Below, piece after piece: positions 6,350 to 13,579 of a stretch of 22,290 nucleotides of DNA. Position 1 is the first letter of the stretch, and the number at the start of each line of letters is the position of its first letter. Source of the DNA: J051 sp040752255 (lineage in GTDB: Bacteria; Armatimonadota; Fimbriimonadia; Fimbriimonadales; ATM1); assembly GCA_040752255.1 (NCBI GenBank), contig JBFMFD010000025.1, positions 1-22,290 on the forward strand, given 5' to 3'. The notes beneath the pieces were generated by a model. That model saw only the letters and a list, made by a program, of their open reading frames with translations. It was not told where the DNA came from and did not search any database. A program made the position numbers and the translations under genes.

Positions 6350-7765
6350 GTGCGTCTGAACGTGCGAGGGCTGCAGAACGGCGTTTGGCTGGGGCTAAAG
6401 CCCGCCGTCCAGTTCCTCGCGGGCGCGGCCCTGCTTCGCCAGAACCCGGCGCTCGCCGCCGAGTTCTACACGCTTGTCCTGCTATGGACTGCCGGGTACG
6501 AGGTGTGCGCCCTGCTGGCGGACAGGCAACTCGTCGTGCTGGCGAACCAGGCGAAGCGCAAGCCGCTGGTGGCGTTTCGCTCACTGCTGCCGCTGCTGCT
6601 CGGCGTGGGTGTTGCGCTGGCTGCGGTGTGCGCGGTAGTTGGTTCTTCACTGACTGACGCGACCTTCGCCGAGGCGTTCGCGATGTGCACCCTCGGCGCG
6701 GTGGCGGGCGTTGCCGAGGGCGGATTCTGGGCCGCGGCAGCGGACGCTGGGCGGTTCCGCTCGCTCGCGGGGGCGCGGCTTCTGTCCACAGTAGCGTTCC
6801 TTGCGTTGCTCGTCGCAGCCGCGAAGGGGGTCGGAAACGTCGCCTGGGCGCTTGGCGCGGAGTCCGCCATCGTCGCGATTCTCTTCGCCGCGCTTCACGG
6901 ACGGGAGATCGCAACTGCGAAGCCGGTGCGGCTGCCTGCGGTGCGGATCCTCGGCTTCTACTTGGTCAAGGGCGTGAGCTATTTGAATCGCTTCGTCGAG
7001 TCGTGGTGGGCCGTCGGCGGTCTCAGCGGCGTTGCGCTGGCGGCGTTCCGCGTGGGCCTCGCTCCGAAGTCGTTCCTGATGATGGCGTTCACCGCGCTCG
7101 TGCAGCCGACGCTCTTCCGCGTCAGCGCGAGGGATTGGGCTGAGCGACGGGGCGCGGCGCAGCGCGAGGTGGTGCTCGCGTCCGATCTGCTCATCGTGCT
7201 TGCCTCGGGGACGGTCGTCCTTACGAGCGCGGCCGCGCTGCTGCTTCCGACGCTCGTCGAGCCATACATGAGCGCGCTCGGGGTGACGTGGGTAAGCCTT
7301 GCGTTCTTCTGCGGGCCAGGGTGGTTTGGAATGCTGGCGTCGTCGCTTCTGACGAACTGGGGCGCAATCCGCCTGCCGATTCTCGCCACCGTGGGCGGCC
7401 TCGCCCTCAGATCCGGCGTCTATGGTTTGCTGCTCTGGGGGGATCGGCTATCGCTTCTGCAAATGGCTCTGATCGCAGAGGTCGTAACGGCTGCGGCGCA
7501 AAACGCGTTCTGGCGCCGAGTCCTCACAGCACGAATCTGGGCAATTGAGGCGCGAGTCGGCTACCGAGTACTCGGTCGGAGTTGCCTCACGTTGGGTGCG
7601 CTGCTCTTCTGGCTCACGAATGAGGGCATCCTGCCGCTCGCCGTGCTTAGCGCAACTCACGCGCTCGTTGCGGCGGAAGCGGCGATCGAGGCGCTGACTT
7701 CCGTTCAGTCGTCCAGGCGCACGCCGAGAACGGAGAGCACGCGATCCAGGTCGTCGTCCGAGTAG
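6350..7765 (+). CDS. Polysaccharide/oligosaccharide flippase-like membrane protein
   Basis: This encodes about 471 residues from GTG 6350, with roughly 12 hydrophobic segments spread over the whole length and few charged loops. The opening (RLNVRGLQNGVWLGLKPAVQ then ALLRQNPALAAEFYTLVLLW) has the layout of Wzx/MATE-like polysaccharide exporters, in which an N-terminal Arg-rich patch precedes a pair of helices and 'ALAAEFYTL' replaces the usual 'G..EFG.Y'. Such proteins move lipid-linked sugars across the inner membrane. An upstream in-frame TTG at 6269 would add 27 non-family-like residues and is not used; GTG 6362 is an alternative. The last 61 bases overlap the convergent parB gene, so the Ser/Arg-rich C-terminus (SSRRTPRTESTRSRSSSE) is antisense to the ParB end. 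No glycosyltransferase genes are next to it. Confidence 0.65.
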   Translation: MRLNVRGLQNGVWLGLKPAVQFLAGAALLRQNPALAAEFYTLVLLWTAGYEVCALLADRQLVVLANQAKRKPLVAFRSLLPLLLGVGVALAAVCAVVGSSLTDATFAEAFAMCTLGAVAGVAEGGFWAAAADAGRFRSLAGARLLSTVAFLALLVAAAKGVGNVAWALGAESAIVAILFAALHGREIATAKPVRLPAVRILGFYLVKGVSYLNRFVESWWAVGGLSGVALAAFRVGLAPKSFLMMAFTALVQPTLFRVSARDWAERRGAAQREVVLASDLLIVLASGTVVLTSAAALLLPTLVEPYMSALGVTWVSLAFFCGPGWFGMLASSLLTNWGAIRLPILATVGGLALRSGVYGLLLWGDRLSLLQMALIAEVVTAAAQNAFWRRVLTARIWAIEARVGYRVLGRSCLTLGALLFWLTNEGILPLAVLSATHALVAAEAAIEALTSVQSSRRTPRTESTRSRSSSE

Positions 7766-8559
7766 AAGATGACTTCGAGCCTTCCGCCCTCTTTCTTGCG
7801 CACGATGCGCACGGGTACGCCGAGCCGCTCGCTTGCCGCCTGCTCGAGCGGCGTGGGTGCTGGGCGTGGGGTTGCCTTGCTCTCGGAGCCGGCCCCCTGT
7901 TGGGCGAGGCGCTCGACGTCGCGGACGGTGAGGTCCTTCTCGAGGATCCGGCGGTACACAGCGAGCATCTCCGCCTGTGTTTCAAACTGGAGGAGCGCCC
8001 TCGCGTGGCCTTCGGTGATCTTCCCTTCCGCAAGACCCTGTTGAATCTCCTGGGGTAGGCGAAGGAGGCGCAACGCGTTGGCAATCGAGGAGCGGGACTT
8101 GCCCACGCGCTCGGCGACCGCTTCTTGGGTCAGCCCGAAGCGCTCGATCAACACGGCGTACGCAGCCGCCGCCTCGAGCGCCTGCAGGTCTTGCCGCTGC
8201 AGGTTCTCGATGAGCGCGAGGGCGAGGGAATCGGTGTCGTCGCTGGTGCGCACGACGACGGGAACGCGCTCGATGCCCGCCATCTTTGCGGCGCGCCATC
8301 GCCTCTCGCCGGCGATGATCTCGTATCGGTCGTGCCCGATCGGCCGAACTACAATCGGTTGCAGCACGCCGACGCTTCGGACGGACTCCGCCAGTTCGCC
8401 GAGCGCCTCTTCATCGAACTCCCGGCGCGGCTGATGGGGGTTCGGCTCGATGGACTCGACCGACACCTCTTTGACGGTCGCATCGTCCTGCTCACCGATG
8501 AGTTGCACGAGGCCCTTCCCGAGGACCTTCCGAACCTGCGACATTCCTTCGTGTTCCAC
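7705..8559 (-). CDS. parB: Chromosome-partitioning protein ParB
   Basis: This encodes 284 residues from GTG 8559; an ATG five codons later (8544) is an alternative start. The domain order fits ParB/Spo0J: an N-terminal ParA-stimulating peptide (RKVLGKGLVQLIGE), the CTP-binding ParB/Srx fold with GERRWRAA at 84-91 and ENLQRQDL at 118-125, the parS-binding helix-turn-helix (LTQEAVAERVGKSRSSIANA, about 142-161), and a short dimerisation end. ParB loads at parS and slides as a CTP-dependent clamp, working with ParA to segregate origins. It follows parA by 24 bases and is probably co-transcribed with it. No convincing parS palindrome is seen in the window. Its 3' end overlaps the convergent flippase gene by 61 bases. 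Confidence 0.95.
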   Translation of the reverse strand: MEHEGMSQVRKVLGKGLVQLIGEQDDATVKEVSVESIEPNPHQPRREFDEEALGELAESVRSVGVLQPIVVRPIGHDRYEIIAGERRWRAAKMAGIERVPVVVRTSDDTDSLALALIENLQRQDLQALEAAAAYAVLIERFGLTQEAVAERVGKSRSSIANALRLLRLPQEIQQGLAEGKITEGHARALLQFETQAEMLAVYRRILEKDLTVRDVERLAQQGAGSESKATPRPAPTPLEQAASERLGVPVRIVRKKEGGRLEVIFYSDDDLDRVLSVLGVRLDD

Positions 8560-8583
8560 TTTCTGCTGACTCTCCTTGTGAAC

Positions 8584-9375
8584 CTATTGGAGGGAGGCAC
8601 CGCCCGGCGCGGGCTGGGTCACCTCGCCAAAAACCTCTTCGGCGAACTCTCGATACGCTACGGAGCCCTTCGCGTCGGGATACAGCAGCACCGCAGGCTG
8701 GCCGAAGCCTGGCGCTTCGCTAAGGCGCACGTTGCGCGGAATCTCCGTCTTCGCCACCATCTCGCCAAAGAACTTGCGAACCTCCTCCGCCACTTGCTGA
8801 CTCAACCGGTTTCGCGGGTCGTACATGGTTAGCAACACCGACGCGATCTTCAACTCCGGGTTGATGCGCTTCTGGATGAGTTCGATCGTCTTGAGCAGTT
8901 GGCTCAAACCTTCAAGAGCATAATACTCGCATTGCATCGGAATCAGGGCGCCTTCGGCGGCGGCGAGCGCGTTGATGGTGAGGATGCCGAGCGAGGGCGG
9001 CGCGTCGAGGAACACCCAGTCGTACCGCTCAACGATAGGCTCGAGCGCCTCGCGGAGCACCATCTCTCGCCCCACCTTTCCGAGGAGCGCGGGCTCTGCG
9101 CCCGCGAGGTCGAGGTTCGAGGGCAGCACCTCCAGACCCGCAACGGCGGAGCCGGTAATCGCCTCTTCGGCGGGGACCCCTTCGACGAGCACGTCGTAGA
9201 GTGTGTGGCGAATCTGCTTCCGGTCAACGCCCGCGCCGCTGCTGGCGTTTCCTTGCGGGTCGGCGTCTACGAGGAGCACGCGCTTGCCCTGCTGGGCGAG
9301 CACGGCGGCAAGATTGACCGCCGTGGTGGTCTTTCCGACCCCACCTTTCTGGTTGACCACAGCCCAGACCGGCAC
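8584..9375 (-). CDS. parA: Chromosome-partitioning ATPase ParA
   Basis: This encodes 263 residues from GTG 9375. The deviant Walker A motif KGGVGKTT lies at 10-17 with the signature Lys, VDADPQGNASS at 36-46, and the Walker B type FLDAPPSLG at 122-130. EYYALEGLSQLL and SEAPGFGQP are typical of chromosomal Soj/ParA. There is no N-terminal DNA-binding extension, which separates it from plasmid P1-type ParA. It is the first gene of the parAB pair and is divergent from nadC with a 56-base gap that holds both promoters. TACAAT lies 7 bases before the GTG, so the message is probably leaderless. The parAB pair is usually near the replication origin in bacteria, but nothing else here confirms this. 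Confidence 0.96.
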   Translation of the reverse strand: MPVWAVVNQKGGVGKTTTAVNLAAVLAQQGKRVLLVDADPQGNASSGAGVDRKQIRHTLYDVLVEGVPAEEAITGSAVAGLEVLPSNLDLAGAEPALLGKVGREMVLREALEPIVERYDWVFLDAPPSLGILTINALAAAEGALIPMQCEYYALEGLSQLLKTIELIQKRINPELKIASVLLTMYDPRNRLSQQVAEEVRKFFGEMVAKTEIPRNVRLSEAPGFGQPAVLLYPDAKGSVAYREFAEEVFGEVTQPAPGGASLQ

Positions 9376-9382
9376 GGAGCGT

Positions 9383-9388
9383 ATTGTA
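9383..9388 (-). promoter_or_regulatory. Candidate -10 box of parAB
   Basis: TACAAT on the minus strand is followed by ACGCTCC and then the GTG start at 9375. The spacing of 7 bases leaves no room for a ribosome-binding site in the message. Confidence 0.5.
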
Positions 9389-9415
9389 GCCGTTCCCGCC
9401 GCTCCGTGTCTTTTG

Positions 9416-9421
9416 GATAAT
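9416..9421 (+). promoter_or_regulatory. Candidate -10 box of nadC-birA
   Basis: GATAAT on the plus strand lies 10 bases before the GTG at 9432. Transcription would begin about 4-5 bases before the start codon. It faces away from the parA box, 27 bases away. Confidence 0.45.
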
Positions 9422-9431
9422 CTACCGGGTT

Positions 9432-10286
9432 GTGGAGCCGTTCTTTGGAGACCCCCCCTTCGCGTGGATGGACACAGTCGAGTTGGCGCTGAGCGAGGAC
9501 CTCGGCACGGGCGACGTTACGCGCTACGCCGTGCCGGAGGACACCAAGGTCGCCTACATGATCGAGGCGCAGGGTGACGGCGTCATCTGCGGGCTGGGCG
9601 TCGCGAACCACCTCCTCGGCTGGCTCGAGGGAGCAGACCCGGACGAGTTCGTCGAGTGGAAGGTCGTTGACGGCGACCGTGTCAGCGCAGGAGATGTCGT
9701 CCTTGAGGGATATTACAACGCAAGATTGCTCCTTCAAACCGAGCGGACGGTGCTCAACTTCCTCATGCACCTCTCCGGCGTCGCGACGCTCACGGCGCAG
9801 TTCGTCGAGGCCGTCCGTGGCACACGGTCGCAGATCACCGACACGAGGAAGACGCTGCCCGGCCTGCGGGCATTCCAGAAGTACGCGGTGCGGTGCGGCG
9901 GCGGGAGGAATCACCGAATGTCGCTTTCCGACGGGGTGCTCATTAAGGACAACCACATCCGGGCGTCGGGCGGCATTCCCGAGGCGATTGCCGCCGTTCG
10001 CGCCGAGGTGAGTCACACGCTGAAAATCGAAGTGGAGTGCGCGACCGTGGCGCAAGTAGATCGCGCGCTCAGCGCGGGTGCGGACGTCATCCTGCTGGAC
10101 AATATGTCGGTGGGCGAGATGCGCGACGCCGTGAGCATCTGCGAGGGGCGCGCCATCCTTGAAGCCAGCGGCGGCGTTACGCTGGAGACGGTGCGAGAGA
10201 TCGCCGAGACGGGTGTTGACTTCATCAGCGTCGGCGCGCTCACCCACTCGGCTCCGTCGATCCCATTCCACTTGGAAGTACGATGA
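9432..10286 (+). CDS. nadC: Nicotinate-nucleotide pyrophosphorylase (carboxylating)
   Basis: This encodes 284 residues, the normal family length. Seen signatures are ALSEDLGTGDVT near the start, TDTRKTLPGLR at 136-146, the quinolinate/PRPP-binding VRCGGGRNHRMSL and DGVLIKDNH (167-175), then IEVEC, LLDNMS, EASGGV and ISVGALTHSAP. The enzyme converts quinolinate and PRPP to nicotinate mononucleotide, CO2 and pyrophosphate in de novo NAD synthesis. The start is GTG 9432, with a -10-like GATAAT 10 bases upstream. The TGA stop overlaps the ATG of the biotin ligase gene (ATGA), so the two are translationally coupled. nadA and nadB are not in the window. All motifs expected for activity are present. 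Confidence 0.97.
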   Translation: MEPFFGDPPFAWMDTVELALSEDLGTGDVTRYAVPEDTKVAYMIEAQGDGVICGLGVANHLLGWLEGADPDEFVEWKVVDGDRVSAGDVVLEGYYNARLLLQTERTVLNFLMHLSGVATLTAQFVEAVRGTRSQITDTRKTLPGLRAFQKYAVRCGGGRNHRMSLSDGVLIKDNHIRASGGIPEAIAAVRAEVSHTLKIEVECATVAQVDRALSAGADVILLDNMSVGEMRDAVSICEGRAILEASGGVTLETVREIAETGVDFISVGALTHSAPSIPFHLEVR

Positions 10287-11011
10287 GGCTGCCTCAAGGC
10301 AAGATTCTTCACGTGCCGGAGTTGGAGTCCACACAGGATGAACTCGCGCGCTGGGTTCGTAGCGGCAACCGCGCCGTCGTCGGTGTCCGCGCAGACCACC
10401 AGACTTCGGGAAGGGGTCGACTCGGGCGCTCCTGGCTGACCCCTCCTGGTGAGGCACTCGCCCTCTCCCTCGCCTTGTACCCTTATGCGGACTGGAAGCA
10501 GCCGCAGCTGCTCGGAATGGCGGTGGCGCTCGCGGCGGCTCGCGCCCTTGACCTGCTTCTGCAGTGGCCGAACGACCTGGTGCTGGAGACTTCCGACGGC
10601 ATCCGCAAGGCAGGCGGCGTGCTGGCAGAGATGACTCCCACGGGCGAAGGAAGGGTCCCCGTTGTGGGCATCGGCGTGAACCTCACCGTGCGAGAGTTCC
10701 CACCCGGCCTCTCGTTCGCCACCTCGCTGGCTCTCGCTGGGCGCTCCACCCCGACGGCTGAGCAGGCGCAGCAACTCATCCTGTCGGCGCTCTCGGAGGC
10801 CCCGGAACCGACCGCCTGGTCAGCGCTTAGTGGCCTTTGGATGGAGCGCGATCGCACGCCCGGCAAACGGTATCTGTACGGCGACATCCCAACGGAGGCG
10901 ACTGGCGTAGACGACGAGGGGCGGCTCTTGCTCTCGACGGGGGACGGCGTGGTCGCGGTTCCGTCGGCGGAGGCGTGGTACGGCGACGACTCACGCTTCG
11001 CGGGAGCGTAA
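10283..11011 (+). CDS. birA: Biotin--[acetyl-CoA-carboxylase] ligase (BPL, no HTH)
   Basis: This encodes 242 residues. The biotin-protein ligase core is seen from the N-terminus: ESTQDEL (substrate entry), GRGRLGRSW at 43-51 (the adenylate-binding loop), LQWPNDLV at 93-100, KAGGVLAEM at 109-117 and VGIGVNL. A small C-terminal SH3-like domain follows (LYGDIPTEATGVDDEGRLLL). It lacks the N-terminal winged helix of E. coli BirA, so it is a monofunctional enzyme that biotinylates the carboxylase carrier protein and should not repress the biotin operon. It overlaps nadC by 4 bases. Its last 21 bases overlap the convergent metallophosphoesterase gene. Confidence 0.93.
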   Translation: MRLPQGKILHVPELESTQDELARWVRSGNRAVVGVRADHQTSGRGRLGRSWLTPPGEALALSLALYPYADWKQPQLLGMAVALAAARALDLLLQWPNDLVLETSDGIRKAGGVLAEMTPTGEGRVPVVGIGVNLTVREFPPGLSFATSLALAGRSTPTAEQAQQLILSALSEAPEPTAWSALSGLWMERDRTPGKRYLYGDIPTEATGVDDEGRLLLSTGDGVVAVPSAEAWYGDDSRFAGA

Positions 11012-11749
11012 CGGCTCGAGTCGCGTTGTAAGCCGCCCGCCTTTGAACTCGTGAACTCCCGCGAAGTAGGCGTGCGCGCCGATGTGCGCGATCCACGTGT
11101 CACCTACCTTGATTGGCGTCTCGAGCAAATCGTGGCTGTGCCCCCCGAGAATGATGTCAACGCCGGGCACCTCCTCGGCGAGGCGCTTGTCATTCCGCAG
11201 TCCGATGTGGGTTAGAGCCACGAGCACCTTGCAGCGTGGGCGCAGCCACTCGACGCACTCGCGCGCCGCCTGGATCGGGTCGCGGTGGAGAAGTGCGCTC
11301 ACCGCGCGCGCCGCCATTCGCTCGGTAACCATCGGCACCATAACACCAAAAACCCCAACCTCTCCGAGCGTGATCGCTGAGGCGAGGGGCGGCTTCTCAC
11401 CTTCGAGCAGCGCGCCGTCCGGCAGTGGGAGCAGCGGCTTGCGCGCGCGACCGTTCCAACTCATGTTTGCCGCAAGCAGGGGATGGCTGCATCCGCGGAG
11501 CTTGCGCCGAAACGCAGCCGAGGAGATGTGGAACTCTCGATTTCCCGGCGCGCCTGCATCGCACGCTGCGCGGGCGAGCCGCTCCCACACAGGGTCCTGG
11601 CGGGCAGGCACGCCAACGTTGCCGCTTTTGACTGCGTCTCCGCAGTCGAAGTATAGGTCAGCACCGGCTCGGAGCGTTACAAGCCGCTCGAGCCCTGCTT
11701 CGTCGAGCCTGCCGTGCATGTCCGCGGTGTGGAGGAGGACGAGTTCCAC
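10991..11749 (-). CDS. Metallophosphoesterase, 5'-nucleotidase-like, single domain
   Basis: This encodes 252 residues from GTG 11749; the upstream open frame does not resemble the family. Calcineurin-like motifs occur in order: LLHTADMHGRL (residues 5-15; Asp and His metal ligands), FDCGDAVKSG, APGNREFH, ALTHIGLRND and IILGGHSHDLL. This is the N-terminal catalytic domain of the UshA/SoxB-type 5'-nucleotidase family without the C-terminal substrate-binding domain and without a signal peptide, so it is probably cytoplasmic. In the third motif the usual GNH[ED] is GNRE: Arg stands where the catalytic His is expected. The substrate is therefore uncertain. TATAAG 7 bases before the GTG points to a leaderless message. 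It overlaps birA convergently by 21 bases. Confidence 0.8.
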   Translation of the reverse strand: MELVLLHTADMHGRLDEAGLERLVTLRAGADLYFDCGDAVKSGNVGVPARQDPVWERLARAACDAGAPGNREFHISSAAFRRKLRGCSHPLLAANMSWNGRARKPLLPLPDGALLEGEKPPLASAITLGEVGVFGVMVPMVTERMAARAVSALLHRDPIQAARECVEWLRPRCKVLVALTHIGLRNDKRLAEEVPGVDIILGGHSHDLLETPIKVGDTWIAHIGAHAYFAGVHEFKGGRLTTRLEPLRSREA

Positions 11750-11756
11750 GGAGCGG

Positions 11757-11762
11757 CTTATA
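11757..11762 (-). promoter_or_regulatory. Candidate -10 box of the metallophosphoesterase gene
   Basis: TATAAG on the minus strand is followed by CCGCTCC and then GTG 11749. The bases just before the start (CGCTCCGTG) are the same as before parA. Confidence 0.45.
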
Positions 11763-11877
11763 CTCGTTCGGCGCGCGGCGGCGGACACTCTGCAGGGCGG
11801 TGGCGACCTCCGCCGAGCCCTCCAGTGGCACGCAGGAAGGCGCCATCGAAAGGGGCGCTGCGGTGTCACCCACTCCA

Positions 11878-12612
11878 CTACGGGTTGCCGGACCACTCGT
11901 CTGTGCCCTGCGGCGCCTGGCTCTCCTCAATTCGATCCGACTGGTTGGCGAAGAAGTCGTCGAGCATGGCCACAAAGCGATCGGTCCACATCGTGCCTAC
12001 CACCTCGCCGTCCCAGTGGAACCGCACCGCCTTGAGGCCCTGTGCAATGCAGGACGACAGCACCGGCATACCCTGCTGGACGAGGTTGAGCTGGCCAGCG
12101 ACAAGCCACTCTCGCAAATCGTCCCAATGCACGCCCAGCAGGGCGCTCTCACCGTAGTGAATCTCGAGACGGTCCAACTTCGTTGCCTTGTCGAAGTAGG
12201 CTGACACGAGCCCAAGGCAGCTGGATTCACCGCGTCGGATGGGTGTGCACAAATCAATTTCGAGCAACATGCGGTCCAGCGCGACATCGCTCGCGAGGTT
12301 GACCGACAGGTAGTAGTGACCCCAGCCCTTACCAGAGCTCCACCCCAGCCAACGCGTCATCTCCCTTCTTCTCTGCGCGAGATCCGGCCCATGGGAAGTC
12401 ACCGGCGAGGCAGGGCGCCTGGAAGCCACTTCCTCAAGGACCGCGAGGATCGCACGCGCGCCGACCACAACCAGCACGACGTGCGCGACACCAAAGCCAC
12501 CGAACACCCACCGCAGCCCAGGATAGACTTCATCAACGGCCATCATTCCTATCACCGCGAAGGGCAGCGTCGTCAGCAGGATGATCACGGCGACGATCGT
12601 GTGTCTTGTCAT
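11878..12612 (-). CDS. Hypothetical protein with two N-terminal membrane helices
   Basis: This encodes 244 residues. Two hydrophobic helices (about 5-24 and 34-57) precede a soluble part of about 180 residues with several Trp and acidic stretches (EMTRWLGWSSGKGWGHYYLS, YGESALLGVHWDDLREWL, FHWDGEVVGTMWTDRFVAML). No family is recognised. It is the last gene of module C7 and lies 73 bases downstream of the 278-residue membrane-linked gene, probably in the same transcript. By position, in an array of RHS toxin cassettes, it could be an immunity protein anchored in the inner membrane with its main domain in the cytoplasm. That is inference only. No Shine-Dalgarno site is clear before the ATG. Confidence 0.6.
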   Translation of the reverse strand: MTRHTIVAVIILLTTLPFAVIGMMAVDEVYPGLRWVFGGFGVAHVVLVVVGARAILAVLEEVASRRPASPVTSHGPDLAQRRREMTRWLGWSSGKGWGHYYLSVNLASDVALDRMLLEIDLCTPIRRGESSCLGLVSAYFDKATKLDRLEIHYGESALLGVHWDDLREWLVAGQLNLVQQGMPVLSSCIAQGLKAVRFHWDGEVVGTMWTDRFVAMLDDFFANQSDRIEESQAPQGTDEWSGNP

Positions 12613-12685
12613 CAGAAGGTTGCCTTTGCTTTAGGAGTCTTCCACGAGGTAGCGGTAACGAGGGCGATGCAGCAGGCGCAGACCA

Positions 12686-13522
12686 TCACGACCGGTGTTG
12701 CCCGCGAAGCCTCAACCACCTCCAAGCGATCCAACAAACGAATGCGATGAGCGTCCCCAGCACGAGCATGCGGACCCGGCCCTGCGCAACCCCATCTACA
12801 CGTACTGCAAGACCCCACCGGCGGTGGCCACCGTCAGCCTCGAATTGCGCCTCGCGCACGGAGAACCGGATGCCGTCGAGAGTCACTTCGCTTTGACCCG
12901 AGTGCGCCGCGTCCACGCGGAGCCTGGGCCCGGATTCCACAATGAGCCAAGGCGCCCGAACTCGTAGAACGGGGCGCTCGACTGTCCCTCCAGGCGGAAC
13001 TGTGGCGAGGGCCCTCCCTCCCTCTTCCGGTGTCACCGCCTTTCCTAAGTCTTCGTATACTCGGAGGACAGAACGCGTGTTGTTCTCGATTCGAAGCCAC
13101 ATTGAGCCGAGCACGCTTGGTAGTGCGCCGCCACCCGTCCTATCGCGCAACTCGTGAAGCATCGCAAGGTCGAACCAACCGTTCTTCCATACTTGTCCGC
13201 CGACCGTGCCCAACGACGCCGCTCCCCCCTCATCGACGATTAACAATCGACCCCCGTCCAGCCAAGCGAACACGATTTCTTCGTTGACCCACGGTGAACG
13301 AGAGGAGCCCTGGGCATGAAAAAGTGACGAGGTTATCTCCTCTGAGATGCCGTCCAGCGCAGGGTTGTCCGGTATGTTACGGAGCACGTCGACCACGGTC
13401 GACAGCGTTGGCCATCCTGGATACGGAGGCGGCCCCACACCCGGGTTGCCGGCGTAGACCCGCGCGGCGTATGTGTGCGTTACCATACAGCAGAGCGCGC
13501 CCAGACAGAAAGAAGCCCTCAT
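12686..13522 (-). CDS. Hypothetical exported protein with C-terminal membrane anchor (module C7)
   Basis: This encodes 278 residues. A signal peptide (MRASFCLGALCCMVTHTYAA) is followed by a Pro/Gly-rich start (GNPGVGPPPYPGWP), a mixed domain of about 200 residues and one C-terminal transmembrane helix (MLVLGTLIAFVCWIAWRWL) with a basic tail. The layout suggests an envelope protein facing the periplasm and held by its C-terminus. No family is recognised. Its ATG overlaps the TGA that ends the tiny in-frame RHS remnant upstream (ATGA), so translation is probably coupled to it. Position makes it an immunity or accessory candidate of a lost toxin. Confidence 0.6.
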   Translation of the reverse strand: MRASFCLGALCCMVTHTYAARVYAGNPGVGPPPYPGWPTLSTVVDVLRNIPDNPALDGISEEITSSLFHAQGSSRSPWVNEEIVFAWLDGGRLLIVDEGGAASLGTVGGQVWKNGWFDLAMLHELRDRTGGGALPSVLGSMWLRIENNTRSVLRVYEDLGKAVTPEEGGRALATVPPGGTVERPVLRVRAPWLIVESGPRLRVDAAHSGQSEVTLDGIRFSVREAQFEADGGHRRWGLAVRVDGVAQGRVRMLVLGTLIAFVCWIAWRWLRLRGQHRS

Positions 13523-13579
13523 GTACCCAGCAGGCCAACCGACGGAGTCCTCATGCCTGGCCTCGAGATCGAGGTTACC
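13519..13579 (-). pseudogene. Minimal RHS remnant of module C7
   Basis: Only the 28-bp repeat remains of the RHS core. Read in the RHS frame it gives VTSISRPGM and then RTPSVGLLGT before TGA at 13521-13519, which overlaps the ATG of the next gene. Its upstream edge lies directly against the TAA stop of the 396-residue gene of module C6 (13582-13580). This is the smallest of the RHS pieces in the array. Confidence 0.65.
13552..13579 (-). repeat. RHS junction repeat, copy in C7
   Basis: A 28-bp repeat that runs from GGTAACC to CATG on the minus strand, with the inverted core CCTCGA-GA-TCGAGG. It is identical to the copy at 20763-20790. It is the only RHS-derived sequence left at this site. Confidence 0.85.

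Noticed and set aside
10303..10318. TTCTTCACGTGCCGGA in birA as a parS site
   Set aside because: Only the central TTCACGTG fits the TGTTTCACGTGAAACA consensus as I know it; the right half does not.
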